Shown: in pieces, positions 1 through 8,684 of the stretch
Layout of the letters: every line of letters begins with the position of its first letter
Numbering within the stretch: position 1 is the stretch's first letter
NCBI RefSeq assembly: GCF_028858725.1
Contig: NC_084775.1
Coordinates: 15,211,597 to 15,275,596, forward strand
Origin: Colius striatus
Taxonomy: Eukaryota; Chordata; Aves; Coliiformes; Coliidae
Length of the DNA: 64,000 nt
Direction of reading: 5' to 3'
The notes under the pieces: generated by a model
Databases searched by the model: none
What the model saw: only the letters and a program-made list of their open reading frames with translations
What the model was told of the DNA's origin: nothing
Translations under genes and position numbers: made by a program

Positions 1-219
1 GCCGTTGCTCCCCGTGGTGCCGGCCGCGGCCCGCAGCGTGGGGCCGGGTCCCGGCGTGGCGCGGCCGATGGCGGGCGGCGTGGCCGAGGCCTCCTCGCCG
101 TCCCCGCTGCCGCCGTCCGGCAGCACCGCGGCGTGCCGGGCCACCAGCGAGCCTGCCGCGGCCACCAGCAGCGCCAGCAGCGCCAGCAGCCACCTGCCCA
201 TCGCCGCCTGTGCCGCCAT
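1..219 (-). CDS. TMEM119: TMEM119-like type I membrane protein, N-terminal part (runs off the left edge)
   Basis: A minus-strand frame starts at ATG 219-217 and is open to base 1 (73 codons). A second Met at codon 7 (199-201) begins MGRWLLALLALLVAAAGSLV, a typical hydrophobic signal peptide. A short acidic, Gly/Ser-rich stretch (DGGSGDGEEASATPP) and a Pro/Thr-rich ectodomain follow. Human TMEM119 has the same plan: signal peptide, small acidic Ser/Pro-rich ectodomain, one membrane span, with the whole coding sequence in one exon. A CTCTCTGCACCCCGCAG splice acceptor ends at 231, just before the start codon, as expected if exon 1 is non-coding. TMEM119 lies directly next to SELPLG in human 12q24.11, and here the frame lies downstream of SELPLG on the same strand. 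The membrane segment is outside the window, so the name rests on signal peptide, composition and synteny. Either Met could be the start. Confidence 0.55.
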   Translation of the reverse strand, partial: MAAQAAMGRWLLALLALLVAAAGSLVARHAAVLPDGGSGDGEEASATPPAIGRATPGPGPTLRAAAGTTGSNG

Positions 220-230
220 CACCGCCGGGG
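220..230 (-). other. TMEM119: 5' UTR end and splice acceptor of the TMEM119-like exon
   Basis: On the minus strand a pyrimidine-rich run (CCTCTCTCTGCACCCCGCAG) ends at 231. It leaves an 11-nt leader before the first ATG, so the coding exon is probably exon 2 with a non-coding exon further right. Confidence 0.45.
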
Positions 231-244
231 CTGCGGGGTGCAGA

Positions 245-700
245 GAGAGGGGAGCAGATGTTAACACCCCCGTGCAGTGAGAGACCCCCAGTCCTGCCCC
301 AAATGAACCCCCATGGGATGCAGACATTGACACCCCCGTGCAGAGAGACCCCCCAGTCCTGCCCCAAACAGCCCCATGGGGGGATGCAAGGGGTGGGTGC
401 AGACATTAACACCTCCATGGAGTGAGAGACCCCCAGTCCTGCCCCAAATGAACCCCCATGGGATGCAGACATTGACACCCCCATGCAGTGAGAGACACCC
501 CAGTGCTGCCCCAAACAGCCCCATGGGGGGATGCAGAGGGAGGGGAACAGATAGTAACACCCCCATGCAGTGAGAGACCCCCCCAGTCCTGCCCCCACCA
601 GCCCCATGGGGCTGCTGTACAACAGGATGCAGAGGGAGGGCCAGACGTTAACACACCCCCCATGCAGTGAGAGACCCCCTCAGTCCTGCCCCAAACGCGG
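245..700. repeat. Degenerate GC-rich minisatellite upstream of the TMEM119-like exon
   Basis: About six imperfect copies of a unit carry GTGAGAGACCCCCAGTCCTG, CCCCATGGG and a GATGCAGACATTAACACC-like segment. Copies recur every 55-97 bp, which suggests two alternating sub-units. The array lies in the intron just before the coding-exon acceptor. Several short frames on both strands are simply the repeat read in different phases. Confidence 0.8.
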
Positions 701-2980
701 CCCCGGCACCGAGGGCCAACCAGAGCGTGGAACGGGCTCAGCTCAGCCCAGGCTGTCCCATCCCAGCCTCACACAGCTGGATTCCCTCACGAAACGCAAA
801 GCCACAGCTCCAGTCGCACCCCCGGGGAGGGTCCCTGTGTTGGTTTTGCAACGGGCGCGCTGCAGCAATAGCCGGGAAGCGGCTGAATGGGATTGCTCAA
901 GCGAGGGGGGCTGAGGGGGGGCTGCTGCAGCCCCGGGGCCGCTGCCAAACCCCCGCCTGCAGCCTTCACACAACGGCCCCGGCGCTGCTTCGGAAATTCC
1001 TGGCCGAGCTGAGGTTTGCAGTGGAAACTCTGAGGCGCCGCTGCCCCGGCAGCAGCCGCGAGTCGCGATCGCTCAGCCCGGCCCCGACCACGGCTGAAGC
1101 GGCGGGACAGGGCACGGGACCGACCCCCCCGTCCCACGCACAGCCCCGCAGCTGGGGTGCAGCAAAGAGAGGGGGGTCCCGCTGCATCCCCCCGCCCTGC
1201 TCCCTGCCGGACCGGGCTGCATCTGCAGCCACAGAGCTCTGCAGCCCCGGAGGGGTCTGTGGGGGGCAATGGAGGGTCCCCAGAGCAACCCCCCCACCCC
1301 CAGCCCCACGGCAAGCTGAGCCAGAGCAGCAGAGACTCCTTAGGGACAATCCCCTCAGCCTTGTCCCCTCCATGTTCAGGCTGCTGGAGGGGCTCCAGCA
1401 ACGGGCTCTGGGCTTCCAGGCTCCTTCTCTCCTGTGCAATCTGGTTTCCATTAAACCTGGAGCAAACAACCAGCAGCAGAGGCTGGAGATGCCCCCTGGG
1501 CTCTGGGCTCACTGGGGTAACGGTGGAGGATGAGGGGGTTTGGGGGGAGGGGGCAGGACAAGCCCCTTTCACCACAGAGAGAGGCCCCTGGGCTACAGCA
1601 GCAAGAGGGGTCCCAGGGAAGGCAAAAGCATTAATGCACCAGCAGCAAAGGGAGCTGAGTGGCCATGGAGGGGCCGAGCAAAGCCCAGAGCAGTGCTGAG
1701 AGCGGGGCCTGTCCTGCAGCCAGCCCCCAGCCCCATCCCCACCCAGCCCCAGCCCCGCAGCACGCCCCCAGCCCTGGCTGAACACAGGCAAACCCCCCCC
1801 TGCTCCCTCAGCGCTCAGGGAATCCTCAGCTGGGATGTCCAGGCTCCATCCCACGCCCCAGCCCAGCAGCCGCAGCCCCGGGGCAGCCTGCAAGCCTCTG
1901 TGAGTCACCCAAACGACTTCAGGGGTGGGGGGGAGCCTCACCTCACCCGCTGCTGCCGCGTCGGTGGGAGGGAGCCAGGAGAATGGGGTCTGTCCCACGC
2001 TCACCTCCTCGAGCCCCTTTCTGCTGCCTGCTGGGATGGAGCCTCCTCCTTCTCCTCCTCCTGCTCCTTCTCCTCCCTCCTCCTGCTCCGCAGCCCAGGC
2101 CCAGCTTGTTCTCATTAGGGCTGGTTTAGGGAGGGGGTGTGGGAGGCCGGCGAGGGGCAGGCAGCCCCCAGCCCCCTCCCAGATGAAATGCAGCTGGGGC
2201 TGGGGTCTGCCTGGCCTCATGCCCTGACAGCAAAAGGGGGGAGCCCAGGAGCCCCCCCCAAAAGCACTGCTGGAAGGGGCCACTTTTTGGGGTGCAAGTG
2301 GGGAAGGGGCTGCCAAGGGGGATGTTGCAGCAAAGGTGGGAGCAGAGGTGACATCTTGTCCTCATGGCATGAGGCTGAGCTGCCACGGTGGGACAGCAGG
2401 AGTGGCACCCCAAAAATGCCTCCTGGTGATGCCCTGTCAGGGCTGAGCATGGCCCTCACCCCACTGCCTTCCACTGTGCTTCTGGACCCCCCTCACCACA
2501 GCCCGGGGCCTGATCCTGCCCCCGTGCCCCAGCCCAGCCCTGCTGGTGGTGCCCATCACCCGTGGGGCACAAGCCACTGTGGCCACACAGCACCCAGGAG
2601 CTGAGGGGGCTGGTGATTATTTGGGGCTACCTGGGGTATTAATTGGGGCAAACAAGGCTTGAGGATTGTCCCCCCATCCTCGACTTCAGGAGACCCATTT
2701 CCTGAAGGTCTCAGTCTGGAAACGCTCCAGCACAGGCTCCTGTGCCTCGGGCTGCAGAAAAGCTGGTGCACAGCTCCCTGGGCATGGCCTCCAGGCTGGG
2801 GGTCTGGGGGCATCGCCTGAGCCCACCCCCAGTGCTCTGCCCACCCCTCCCAGGCCCCTCCACCGGGACCGCAATTGCTCAAGAGGCTGCAGCCGCTGTG
2901 ATCTCATCCTCTTGCTATTTTGCCTCTGAGCCTCCCCAGGGACCCGCTCAGACCCCTGCAGCAGCCCCGGCTGCTCCCCC
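701..2980. other. GC-rich non-coding stretch (intron or spacer)
   Basis: I see no exon with convincing splice sites and protein-like composition. Long open frames on both strands (for example minus 787-2316) are low-complexity Pro/Gly/Ala/Arg and follow from few stop codons in GC-rich DNA. The stretch probably belongs to the TMEM119-like first intron or its upstream region. Confidence 0.5.
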
Positions 2981-2984
2981 CCGG

Positions 2985-3290
2985 GGCTGGGAGATGCCGA
3001 CCCCAGCCCGGGCAGCTGGGGGGCAACTGGCGCCGTCGGGGTTTCTGTCGGCGTCGCCGGTCGGGTCGCGGCTCCCAGAAATAACGGCCCCGGCCCCGGC
3101 TGTCTGCGGCTCCCGCAGCTGCTGCCGCGGCTCTGCCCGACCTGCAGCGGCCGCCCGAGACCCCCGAGGGGAAGGGGCGCGGCGAGGTGGTCTCGGCCCG
3201 TGGGCCTGGGGTGCTCGGGCCCCGTCCGGGGTCGCTGGGCAGAGCAGCTGGGGACGGGGCTGCTGCTCCGTGTGCCGAGAGATGCTGGTG
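2985..3290. promoter_or_regulatory. CpG-rich segment, candidate TMEM119-side promoter
   Basis: CpG density rises sharply here (GGCGCCGTCGGGG, GTCGGCGTCGCCGGTCGGG) between CpG-poor flanks. With the TMEM119-like coding exon to the left and SELPLG ending at about 5.8 kb, a promoter for the left gene must lie somewhere in 0.3-5.7 kb. This is one of three candidates. No TSS motif decides between them. Confidence 0.3.
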
Positions 3291-3319
3291 CTGGGCTCAG
3301 CCTCCTCTGCCCACATCCC

Positions 3320-3735
3320 TCCCCCATCCTTCCTTATCCAGGGGCCCCATCCTGCCCTGCACAGCATCTCCATTCCTTCTCATCCAGGATCCCCATCCCT
3401 CCTTGTGCAGGGTCCCCATCCTGCCCTGCCCAGGACCCTCATCCCTCCTCATCCAGGAGCTCCTTGCTCAGGGTCATTCAGGGTCCCCATCCTGTCCTGC
3501 CCAGGACCCTCATCCCTCCTCATCCAGGAGCTCCTTGCTCAGGGTCATTCAGGGCCCCTATCCTGCCCTGCCCAGGGTCCCCATCCCTCCTCATCCAGTG
3601 GCTCCAATCCTTCTCATCCAGGGGCTTCATCCCACTTTAGCCAGGATTCCCATCCCTCCTCAGGGTCCTCAGCCCTCCTCATCCAGGGTCCCCATCCCAC
3701 CCTGCCCAGGATCTCCATCCAGGCTCCTCACCCTC
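3320..3735. repeat. Pyrimidine-rich minisatellite (CCCCATCC/CTCATCCAGG family)
   Basis: Imperfect units carry CCCCATCCTGCCCTGCCCAGG and CCCTCCTCATCCAGG. A block of about 71 bp ending in CTTGCTCAGGGTCATTCAGG is repeated almost exactly at about 3411-3481 and 3482-3552. The apparent proline/serine frames across it are repeat translations. Confidence 0.8.
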
Positions 3736-3779
3736 CATCCCCACCCCCGCTGCCCCCACCCGGGGTCGCTGCCCTGGGC

Positions 3780-4065
3780 CCCTCCCGGGGCGGGGGGATG
3801 CTGGTGGCCGCGTGGCCCCGGTGCCAGCCCCGGTGCCAGCCCCACTGTCCCCGGCGCTGGGCAGGGCCCGGCCCCGCTGTGTAATTTGGGGCGGCTGGAG
3901 GGCGGGGAGCGGCGGGACCCGGCTCTGCGGCGCGGCCCGACCCCGGCAACCTGCAATTTGAGACATTTCGGCTCCTCTCCGCTTGTAATTTGCTTCCTTG
4001 GGCTGCGCTTTGCTGTGGCAGCGAAACGCCCGCGGGGGGAGCTGGCGGGGGACACCAGGCACAGC
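3780..4065. promoter_or_regulatory. CpG-rich segment with AT-rich islets, candidate regulatory element
   Basis: GC boxes (GGGCGGGG-like) and many CpGs are mixed with non-repetitive AATTTG/TAATTTG motifs, including CAACCTGCAATTTGAGAC and CGCTTGTAATTTGC. This differs from the surrounding repeats and looks constrained. It could be a TMEM119 promoter or an enhancer; strand is unknown. Confidence 0.3.
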
Positions 4066-4079
4066 CCCACCAACACGGG

Positions 4080-4510
4080 ATGGTGGGGGCTGCAAGGGAC
4101 CCCCAGAGCTGCCCCAGCCCCTGCTCCAGCAGCTTCCCCTGGCTCAGGGGCACAGCAACGTGTCCAGGTTGGAAACGTCCCGAGCAGGAGCCTCCACAGC
4201 CTCCCTGGGCAGCCTGGGCCAGGGCTCCCTCAGCTCAGCACCAGAGGAGACTCGCTGTGTTTCAGGGGAAGGCAGCTCAGAGCCCCACACGGATCGTGCC
4301 CCGGGGGCCCGTCGGTGCCGCTGCTGCCGGATTCCTGTGCCGTGAGCGGGGCCGTGGCAGCCCGACAGCACCCGCTGACGCCGCCAAATAGGGCGATTCC
4401 TGGCTCCTGGCAGCTGCCTCACGCTCCAGCACTGGAGGAAAGTTTATCCTCCAGAGCAACAAGCCCTCTGACCTGCCTTCAGCCTTCTCAGGGCCCACCA
4501 GCCTCATCCT
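4080..4510 (-). mobile_element. CR1 LINE 3'-end fragment, minus orientation
   Basis: It reads like the reverse complement of an avian CR1 3' end. GGCTGCAAGGGACCCCCAGAG leads into the recognisable GTGTCCAGGTTGGAAA, GGAGCCTCCACAGCCTCC and CTGGGCAGCCTGGGCCAGGG blocks. It is old and diverged, with no coding capacity. Confidence 0.7.
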
Positions 4511-5390
4511 CAGCTGTGTCAGGCTGGATGAGCTGCTGTGGGGTGAAGCTGGATGACGGGAGCGCTTCCCCTCCCAAAGCGGGGCTGGGGGGCGCAGTGA
4601 TCCCTGCAGCCTCCTGTTCCCCAACAGCCCAGAGGCACAAAGCCCATGGTCCTGCTGAGCCACGAGCTCCTGCAGCTGCGCTCTGGCACGCTGGGGCTCT
4701 GGCTTCCCTCTGAGTGGGGTCAGAGCCAGGTGGCATCACCGGGGCCGAGGCATCCCGGGCAGGACCCAGCCCCAGCCACTGCTGCAGATCCCCCAGCCCA
4801 CAATGCCTCGCCCACAAACACTTACACTTGCTGCAGGGACTTGCTGGGGAGGCTGCTCAGCACCACATGGAAAACATCCCAAGCACAGCGTGAATGTAAA
4901 CAGCACCAGGGGCACGGTGCAGGTGGGAGCTGCCGTGCTGCCGACCCCCCCACGCCAAAAGGGCCCATCTCGGGGCTGGGGCCACGCTGTGACACTGAAA
5001 TGCTGCTGTGGGTGTGGGTGGGTGAGGAGGGGGCTGTGGGCATGGAGCTGCTGAGCCTGGCAGGGCTGGGGCTGGGGGGGACAATGAGCTGGGCTGGGAC
5101 AGGGATGGGGGGGATGTGCAGGGATGAGACAGGGATGCAAAGCCCTGCTGAGGCTGGGATGGCAAGGTGGGGACAGCGAGCCTGGCAGGGACAGGCTGAG
5201 GCTGTTCCTGCTCCCTCGGGTGCCCCAGGGAAGGGGTCGGGCTGATGGCTGCAGCAGGGGGGGAATCCAGGGGCCAACCTGAGACCCCCCAGCCCCGGCC
5301 ACAGGCGAGTTGGTGGGAGCTGGTGGCTGCTGCCGGCTTTGCTCTCGGGGTCCCTCCTGGCCACAGCCCGGCCACCGCTGCCCTGGGATG
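4511..5390. other. Spacer without recognised gene
   Basis: Moderately GC-rich DNA with short imperfect G-rich repeats around 5030-5210 (GGGATGGGGG/GGCTGGGACAGGG). No exon-like frame or RNA gene was recognised. Confidence 0.5.
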
Positions 5391-5725
5391 CCGAGCCCCT
5401 GCGACCACCTCCGGGACCACCCGAGGGGCGGCGGCAGCCCCGTCCCGTCCCGTCCCCGCCCTCGGTGCCGGTGACCGCAGCGCAGGAACCCGTTACACCA
5501 CGAGCATCCCACGTTACACCACGAGCACACCCGGCCCGGCCCGACACCCCCGTTTCCGGCACCGCCGCCCTTCTCGGCTCCCACGGAGCAGCGCCAGCCC
5601 CAGCCCCGGGCGGGGACGGGGGTCCCGGGGGCTGCGGACCCCAACCCGCCGGGCTCTGGCGTCTGGCTCGGCGAGGGGCGGCCGCTGGTTTCACTTCTGC
5701 TCCCGGCGGGGACGGACTGAGGCTG
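5390..5725. promoter_or_regulatory. CpG-rich segment between SELPLG and the TMEM119-like gene
   Basis: It is rich in CpG (GGGGCGGCGGCAGCCCCGTCC, CCGGCACCGCCGCCC) and lies just past the SELPLG polyadenylation site. It is a good position for the promoter of the next gene downstream on the minus strand (TMEM119-like). There is a tandem pair of CGTTACACCACGAGCA at about 5490-5527. No TATA box is evident. Confidence 0.35.
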
Positions 5726-5828
5726 CTGCTGGGGGAGGAGGATGGAGAAGCGGGATGTCGGCAGGGGGATGTGGGCAGGAGGGGGCTGGGGAGGGGGCCA
5801 GGAACCAACCACCGCGCCCAGGTCACGC

Positions 5829-5834
5829 TTTAAT
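5829..5834 (-). terminator. SELPLG: Probable SELPLG poly(A) signal (ATTAAA)
   Basis: TTTAAT on the plus strand is ATTAAA on the minus strand, the commonest variant poly(A) signal. It lies about 700 nt after the SELPLG stop codon and just beyond the minisatellite, in otherwise GC-rich DNA where such a hexamer is rare. Cleavage would fall near 5810. Confidence 0.55.
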
Positions 5835-5883
5835 GGGGTCGGCCCCGGGGGGAGGCGGCTCCACATCACAGCAGTCCGAGGGA

Positions 5884-6478
5884 AAACACGGTCCCGAGGG
5901 GATGGGGGTCCCGAGGGGATGGGGGTCCCGAGGGGTGTCCCGAGAAGATGGGGATCCCGAGGGGATGGGGGTCCCGAGGGACGGGGGTCCCGAGGGGATG
6001 GGGGTCCCGAGGGGATGGAGGTCCTGAGCGGATGGGGGTCCCGAGGGGATGGGGGTCCCGAGGGGAGGGGTGTCCCAAGGGGATGGGGCTCCCAAGGGGA
6101 TGGGGGTCCCGAGGGGATGGGGATCCCGAGGGATGAGGGTCCCGAGGGGATGGAGGTCCTGAGCGGATGGGGGTCCCGAGGGGATGGGGGTCCCGAGGGG
6201 AGGGGTGTCCCAAGGGGATGGGGCTCCCAAGGGGATGGGGGTCCCGAGGGGATGGGGATCCCGAGGGATGAGGGTCCCGAGGGGATGGAGGTCCCGAGGG
6301 GATGGGGCTCCCGAGAGGATGGGGGTCCCGAGGGGATGGAAGTCCCATGGGGAGGGGTGTCCGGAGGGGATGGGGATCCCGAGGGGATGGAGGTCCCGAG
6401 GGATGGGGGTCCCGAGGGATGGGGCTCCCGAGGGGATGGGGGTCCCGAGGGATGGGGGTCCCGAGGGGAGGGGTGTCC
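5884..6478. repeat. 18-bp minisatellite in the SELPLG 3' UTR, with a 135-bp higher-order copy
   Basis: About 32 copies of an 18-bp unit, GATGGGGGTCCCGAGGGG, and close variants (GGTGTCCCAAGG, GGGCTCCCAAGG, CCTGAGCG). A block of variants starting GATGGAGGTCCTGAGCGG at 6014 recurs with the same order of variants at 6149, a 135-bp higher-order period. The plus strand has dense runs of 4-5 G; the SELPLG transcript would carry the C-rich strand. It lies between the stop codon and the poly(A) signal. Confidence 0.92.
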
Positions 6479-6528
6479 CATACCCCTGGCAGCAGCACGG
6501 ACCGTGCCCGCCGGCAGCCGCCAGCCCC

Positions 6529-7716
6529 TCACGAGTGCTCCGGCAGGAAGCTGCTGAGGGTCAGGGTGTCCCCGTCAGCCTCGGGGCCGCCGTCCAGCAG
6601 CCGCCGGTGCCGCCGGGCCGGGCCGGGGCCGTTGGCGGCCGCGTCGCCGTCGGGCAGCAGCGACGAGATACAAACCATCTCGGTGCGGCTGAGCCGCCGC
6701 CGGCCCGTCCGCGCCCGGCGCCACAGCCGCGCCGCCAGCGCCCCCGCGCACGCCAGGAAGGCGGCGGCCGCCAGCCCCAGCAGCAGGATGGCCAGCACGC
6801 ACTTGCTCAGCACCTTGCCGGGGTCCCAGGGCACCGGCACCGCCGTCCCCCCGGGCCGCGTGTCCCGAGGGGCCGAAGGAGTGGGCGCGGGGGAGGCGTC
6901 CCGGTGCCCCGACGGGCTGGGGGCCGGGGGGGGGTACGCTGTCCCTTCCTCGCCCCGCCAGCTGGGGACGCTGCTCACGCCCCGTGCTGCCCGTGTGCCG
7001 GGCTCCGCCGCTGCTGAGCTCAGCAGCAGCTCGGGAGCGTCGGTCTCATCCTGCGGGTCGGTGGTGGTTGGCACTGCCAGGGCCCGGTGCAGGCTGGATG
7101 TGGTGCTGGGTGCTGGCACGGAGCTCAGCAGCAGGTCAGGCTCGGGGGAGTCAGTCTCATGCAGGGGGTTGGTGGTGGTTGGCACTGCCAGGGCCCGGTG
7201 CAGGCTGGCGTTGGTGCTGGGTGCTGGTGCAGAGCTCAGCAGCAGGTCAGGCTCAGGGGAATCGGTCTCATCCCCAGGATCAGCCGGGGTTGGCGCTGCC
7301 AGGGCCCGGTGCAGGCTGGATGTGGTGCTGGGTGCTGGTGCAGAGCTCAGCAGCAGGTCAGGCTCAGGGGAATCAGTCTCATCCCCAGGATCAGCCGTGG
7401 TTGGCGCTGCCAGGGCCCGGTGCAGGCTGCTGTTGGTGCTGGGTGCTGGTGCAGAGCCCAGCAGCAGGTCGGGCTCGGGGGAGTCGGTGTTGTTCGTGGC
7501 ACTGGTGATGTGGCTGTGCCCTGGAGCGATGCTGGTGGTGGCACCGGGCTGCTGCCCACCATCAGCCCTCCTCCTGCGGGCGAGCAGCGGGGGCTCATCC
7601 TGCGCCGTCCCCCACACCCACCGCGCTCCACGGTGCTGCCCCGGCTCCGGCAGCACGGCCCCGCTCACACACAGGCTGCTCAGCACCAGCACCAGCACAG
7701 CCCGGCCCAGAGCCAT
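6529..7716 (-). CDS. SELPLG: P-selectin glycoprotein ligand 1 (PSGL-1), complete single coding exon
   Basis: 395 residues from ATG 7716-7714 to TGA 6531-6529. PSGL-1 is the mucin-like leukocyte ligand for selectins and signals through its cytoplasmic tail. Order of parts: signal peptide (1-20); propeptide ending in a furin-like RRRR (47-50); Ser/Thr/Pro mucin region with four 37-residue repeats (77-224), each starting TDSPEPDLLL, plus a partial fifth; a linker; Cys306; membrane span about 307-330; basic stop-transfer WRRARTGRRR; tail with TEMVCISSLLPDG and the ending DTLTLSSFLP. The last two motifs match mammalian PSGL-1 closely and decide the call. As in mammals, the coding sequence is in one exon, preceded by an acceptor (CCCCCACAG at 7722). 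It has N-glycosylation sequons (NNT, NSS, NAS). Oddity: no tyrosine occurs between the furin-like site and the far mucin region, so the sulfotyrosine cluster of mammalian PSGL-1 is missing. The flanking order TMEM119-SELPLG-CORO1C supports the assignment. Confidence 0.93.
   Translation of the reverse strand: MALGRAVLVLVLSSLCVSGAVLPEPGQHRGARWVWGTAQDEPPLLARRRRADGGQQPGATTSIAPGHSHITSATNNTDSPEPDLLLGSAPAPSTNSSLHRALAAPTTADPGDETDSPEPDLLLSSAPAPSTTSSLHRALAAPTPADPGDETDSPEPDLLLSSAPAPSTNASLHRALAVPTTTNPLHETDSPEPDLLLSSVPAPSTTSSLHRALAVPTTTDPQDETDAPELLLSSAAAEPGTRAARGVSSVPSWRGEEGTAYPPPAPSPSGHRDASPAPTPSAPRDTRPGGTAVPVPWDPGKVLSKCVLAILLLGLAAAAFLACAGALAARLWRRARTGRRRLSRTEMVCISSLLPDGDAAANGPGPARRHRRLLDGGPEADGDTLTLSSFLPEHS
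7045..7488 (-). repeat. SELPLG: 111-bp coding tandem repeat of the SELPLG mucin domain
   Basis: Four full in-frame units of 111 bp (37 codons) and a truncated fifth. Each unit encodes TDSPEPDLLL, then APAPST, SLHRALA and a Thr/Pro segment ending in DE or HE. Units differ by a few substitutions. Mammalian PSGL-1 uses 10-residue repeats instead, so the array seems to have arisen separately. Confidence 0.93.
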
Positions 7717-7721
7717 GGGAC

Positions 7722-8437
7722 CTGTGGGGGAACAGAGGGGACGGATGCAATGGGGGTCCCAGTCCCTGCAGGAGGAGGCTGAGCTGTGTCCTTCAGGCTG
7801 GAAATGGCCCCGAGGAGCGGAGCATCCTCCTCCCCTCCCAGAGAGGGGACCCGGGGCTTGGGGGGGCTGGAGGGTGGGACCACCGACCTCCTCCAGCCAC
7901 CTCCACCTGCAGGAGATGGGCCCCAGCAGCTCCCCTTGAGAAGAAAGTGTTGAAAGGGAAGCTGAGGGTCTGGAAATGGGAAACGAGCCGCGCTGGAGGC
8001 GGCTGCTGCAGGCTGGGCAGTTGCAGGATGACGCCCCGTGCAGAAATGAAACCCCAGGGGTGCTGCACACGGTTCAACAGACCCCCACGGGCTGCCCATC
8101 ATCCCCCTCCTCTGGCTGGGCTGCTGGGGGGCTCCTGGGCCGGGGCACTATCTGTGCTGGAGCGGGAGGAGAGGTAAACCCACCCCAAACCCACCCCAAA
8201 CCCACCCCAAACCCACCCCAACACCCCCCCGTCCATCACCAGTACTCCCCCGGCAGCCCCCGGTGGGCAGAAGCCCACGAGGTGCCCCCAGCCTAATGGC
8301 ACCCAAACATGGCACCGAGTGTCCCAAGGACCCTCCCACGGCCCCAAAGGCTCCCCAAAGCCCCCAGGGAGCAGCACCCGCTGTGCACCCCGCCAGCATC
8401 CCTCAGCACCCCACCCTGCAGGGGCCCGGGCGCTCAC
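7722..8437 (-). other. SELPLG: SELPLG intron 1 (inferred)
   Basis: It is bounded by a CAG|GTGAGC-type donor at 8438/8437 and the CCCCCACAG acceptor at 7722. It contains an (ACCCACCCCAA)n run at about 8174-8222 and no other feature. Confidence 0.5.
8174..8222. repeat. Short 11-bp tandem repeat (AAACCCACCCC)n
   Basis: Four near-perfect copies in a row within the inferred SELPLG intron. Confidence 0.85.
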
Positions 8438-8660
8438 CTCTGCGGGCTGCGGCGGGGTCCCGAGCCGGCGGCACGGCGCGTGGGCTCAGCGGCACAGCGG
8501 GCGCGGATGGGACGTCACGGGGGGAGCGGCGCCAGCGGGGCCGGGGGCTGCGGGCACCCGCCAGCCAGGGCACGGGGCGTGTGGGGCAGCCCCAGAAACG
8601 GGCCTCTCGGCCCTCGGCTCCCGCCGGGCTGTGCCGGGGTTGGTGCCGCCCTGAAAGGAG
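8438..8660 (-). promoter_or_regulatory. SELPLG: SELPLG first exon (non-coding) and CpG promoter region
   Basis: A CpG-rich block (GCGGCACGGCGCGTGG, GGGGAGCGGCGCCAGCGGGG) ends on the minus strand in a consensus donor, CGCAGAG|GTGAGCGCCC, at 8438. Mammalian SELPLG has a short non-coding exon 1 of this kind. The TSS is not determined; the right edge is where the minisatellite begins. Confidence 0.45.
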
Positions 8661-8684
8661 AAGTGACGGTGAACACGGTGCCAG

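Noticed and set aside
787-2316. 509-codon minus-strand open frame
   Set aside because: Low-complexity Pro/Gly/Ala/Arg composition in GC-rich DNA poor in stops; no splice sites, no domain, overlapped by similar frames on the other strand.
3187-4713. 508-codon plus-strand open frame
   Set aside because: It runs through a pyrimidine minisatellite and a CR1 fragment; composition follows the DNA repeats.
4736-6532. 598-codon minus-strand frame with collagen-like PSGPPSPRDPHP repeats
   Set aside because: It is the 18-bp minisatellite of the SELPLG 3' UTR read through, not a collagen or proline-rich gene.
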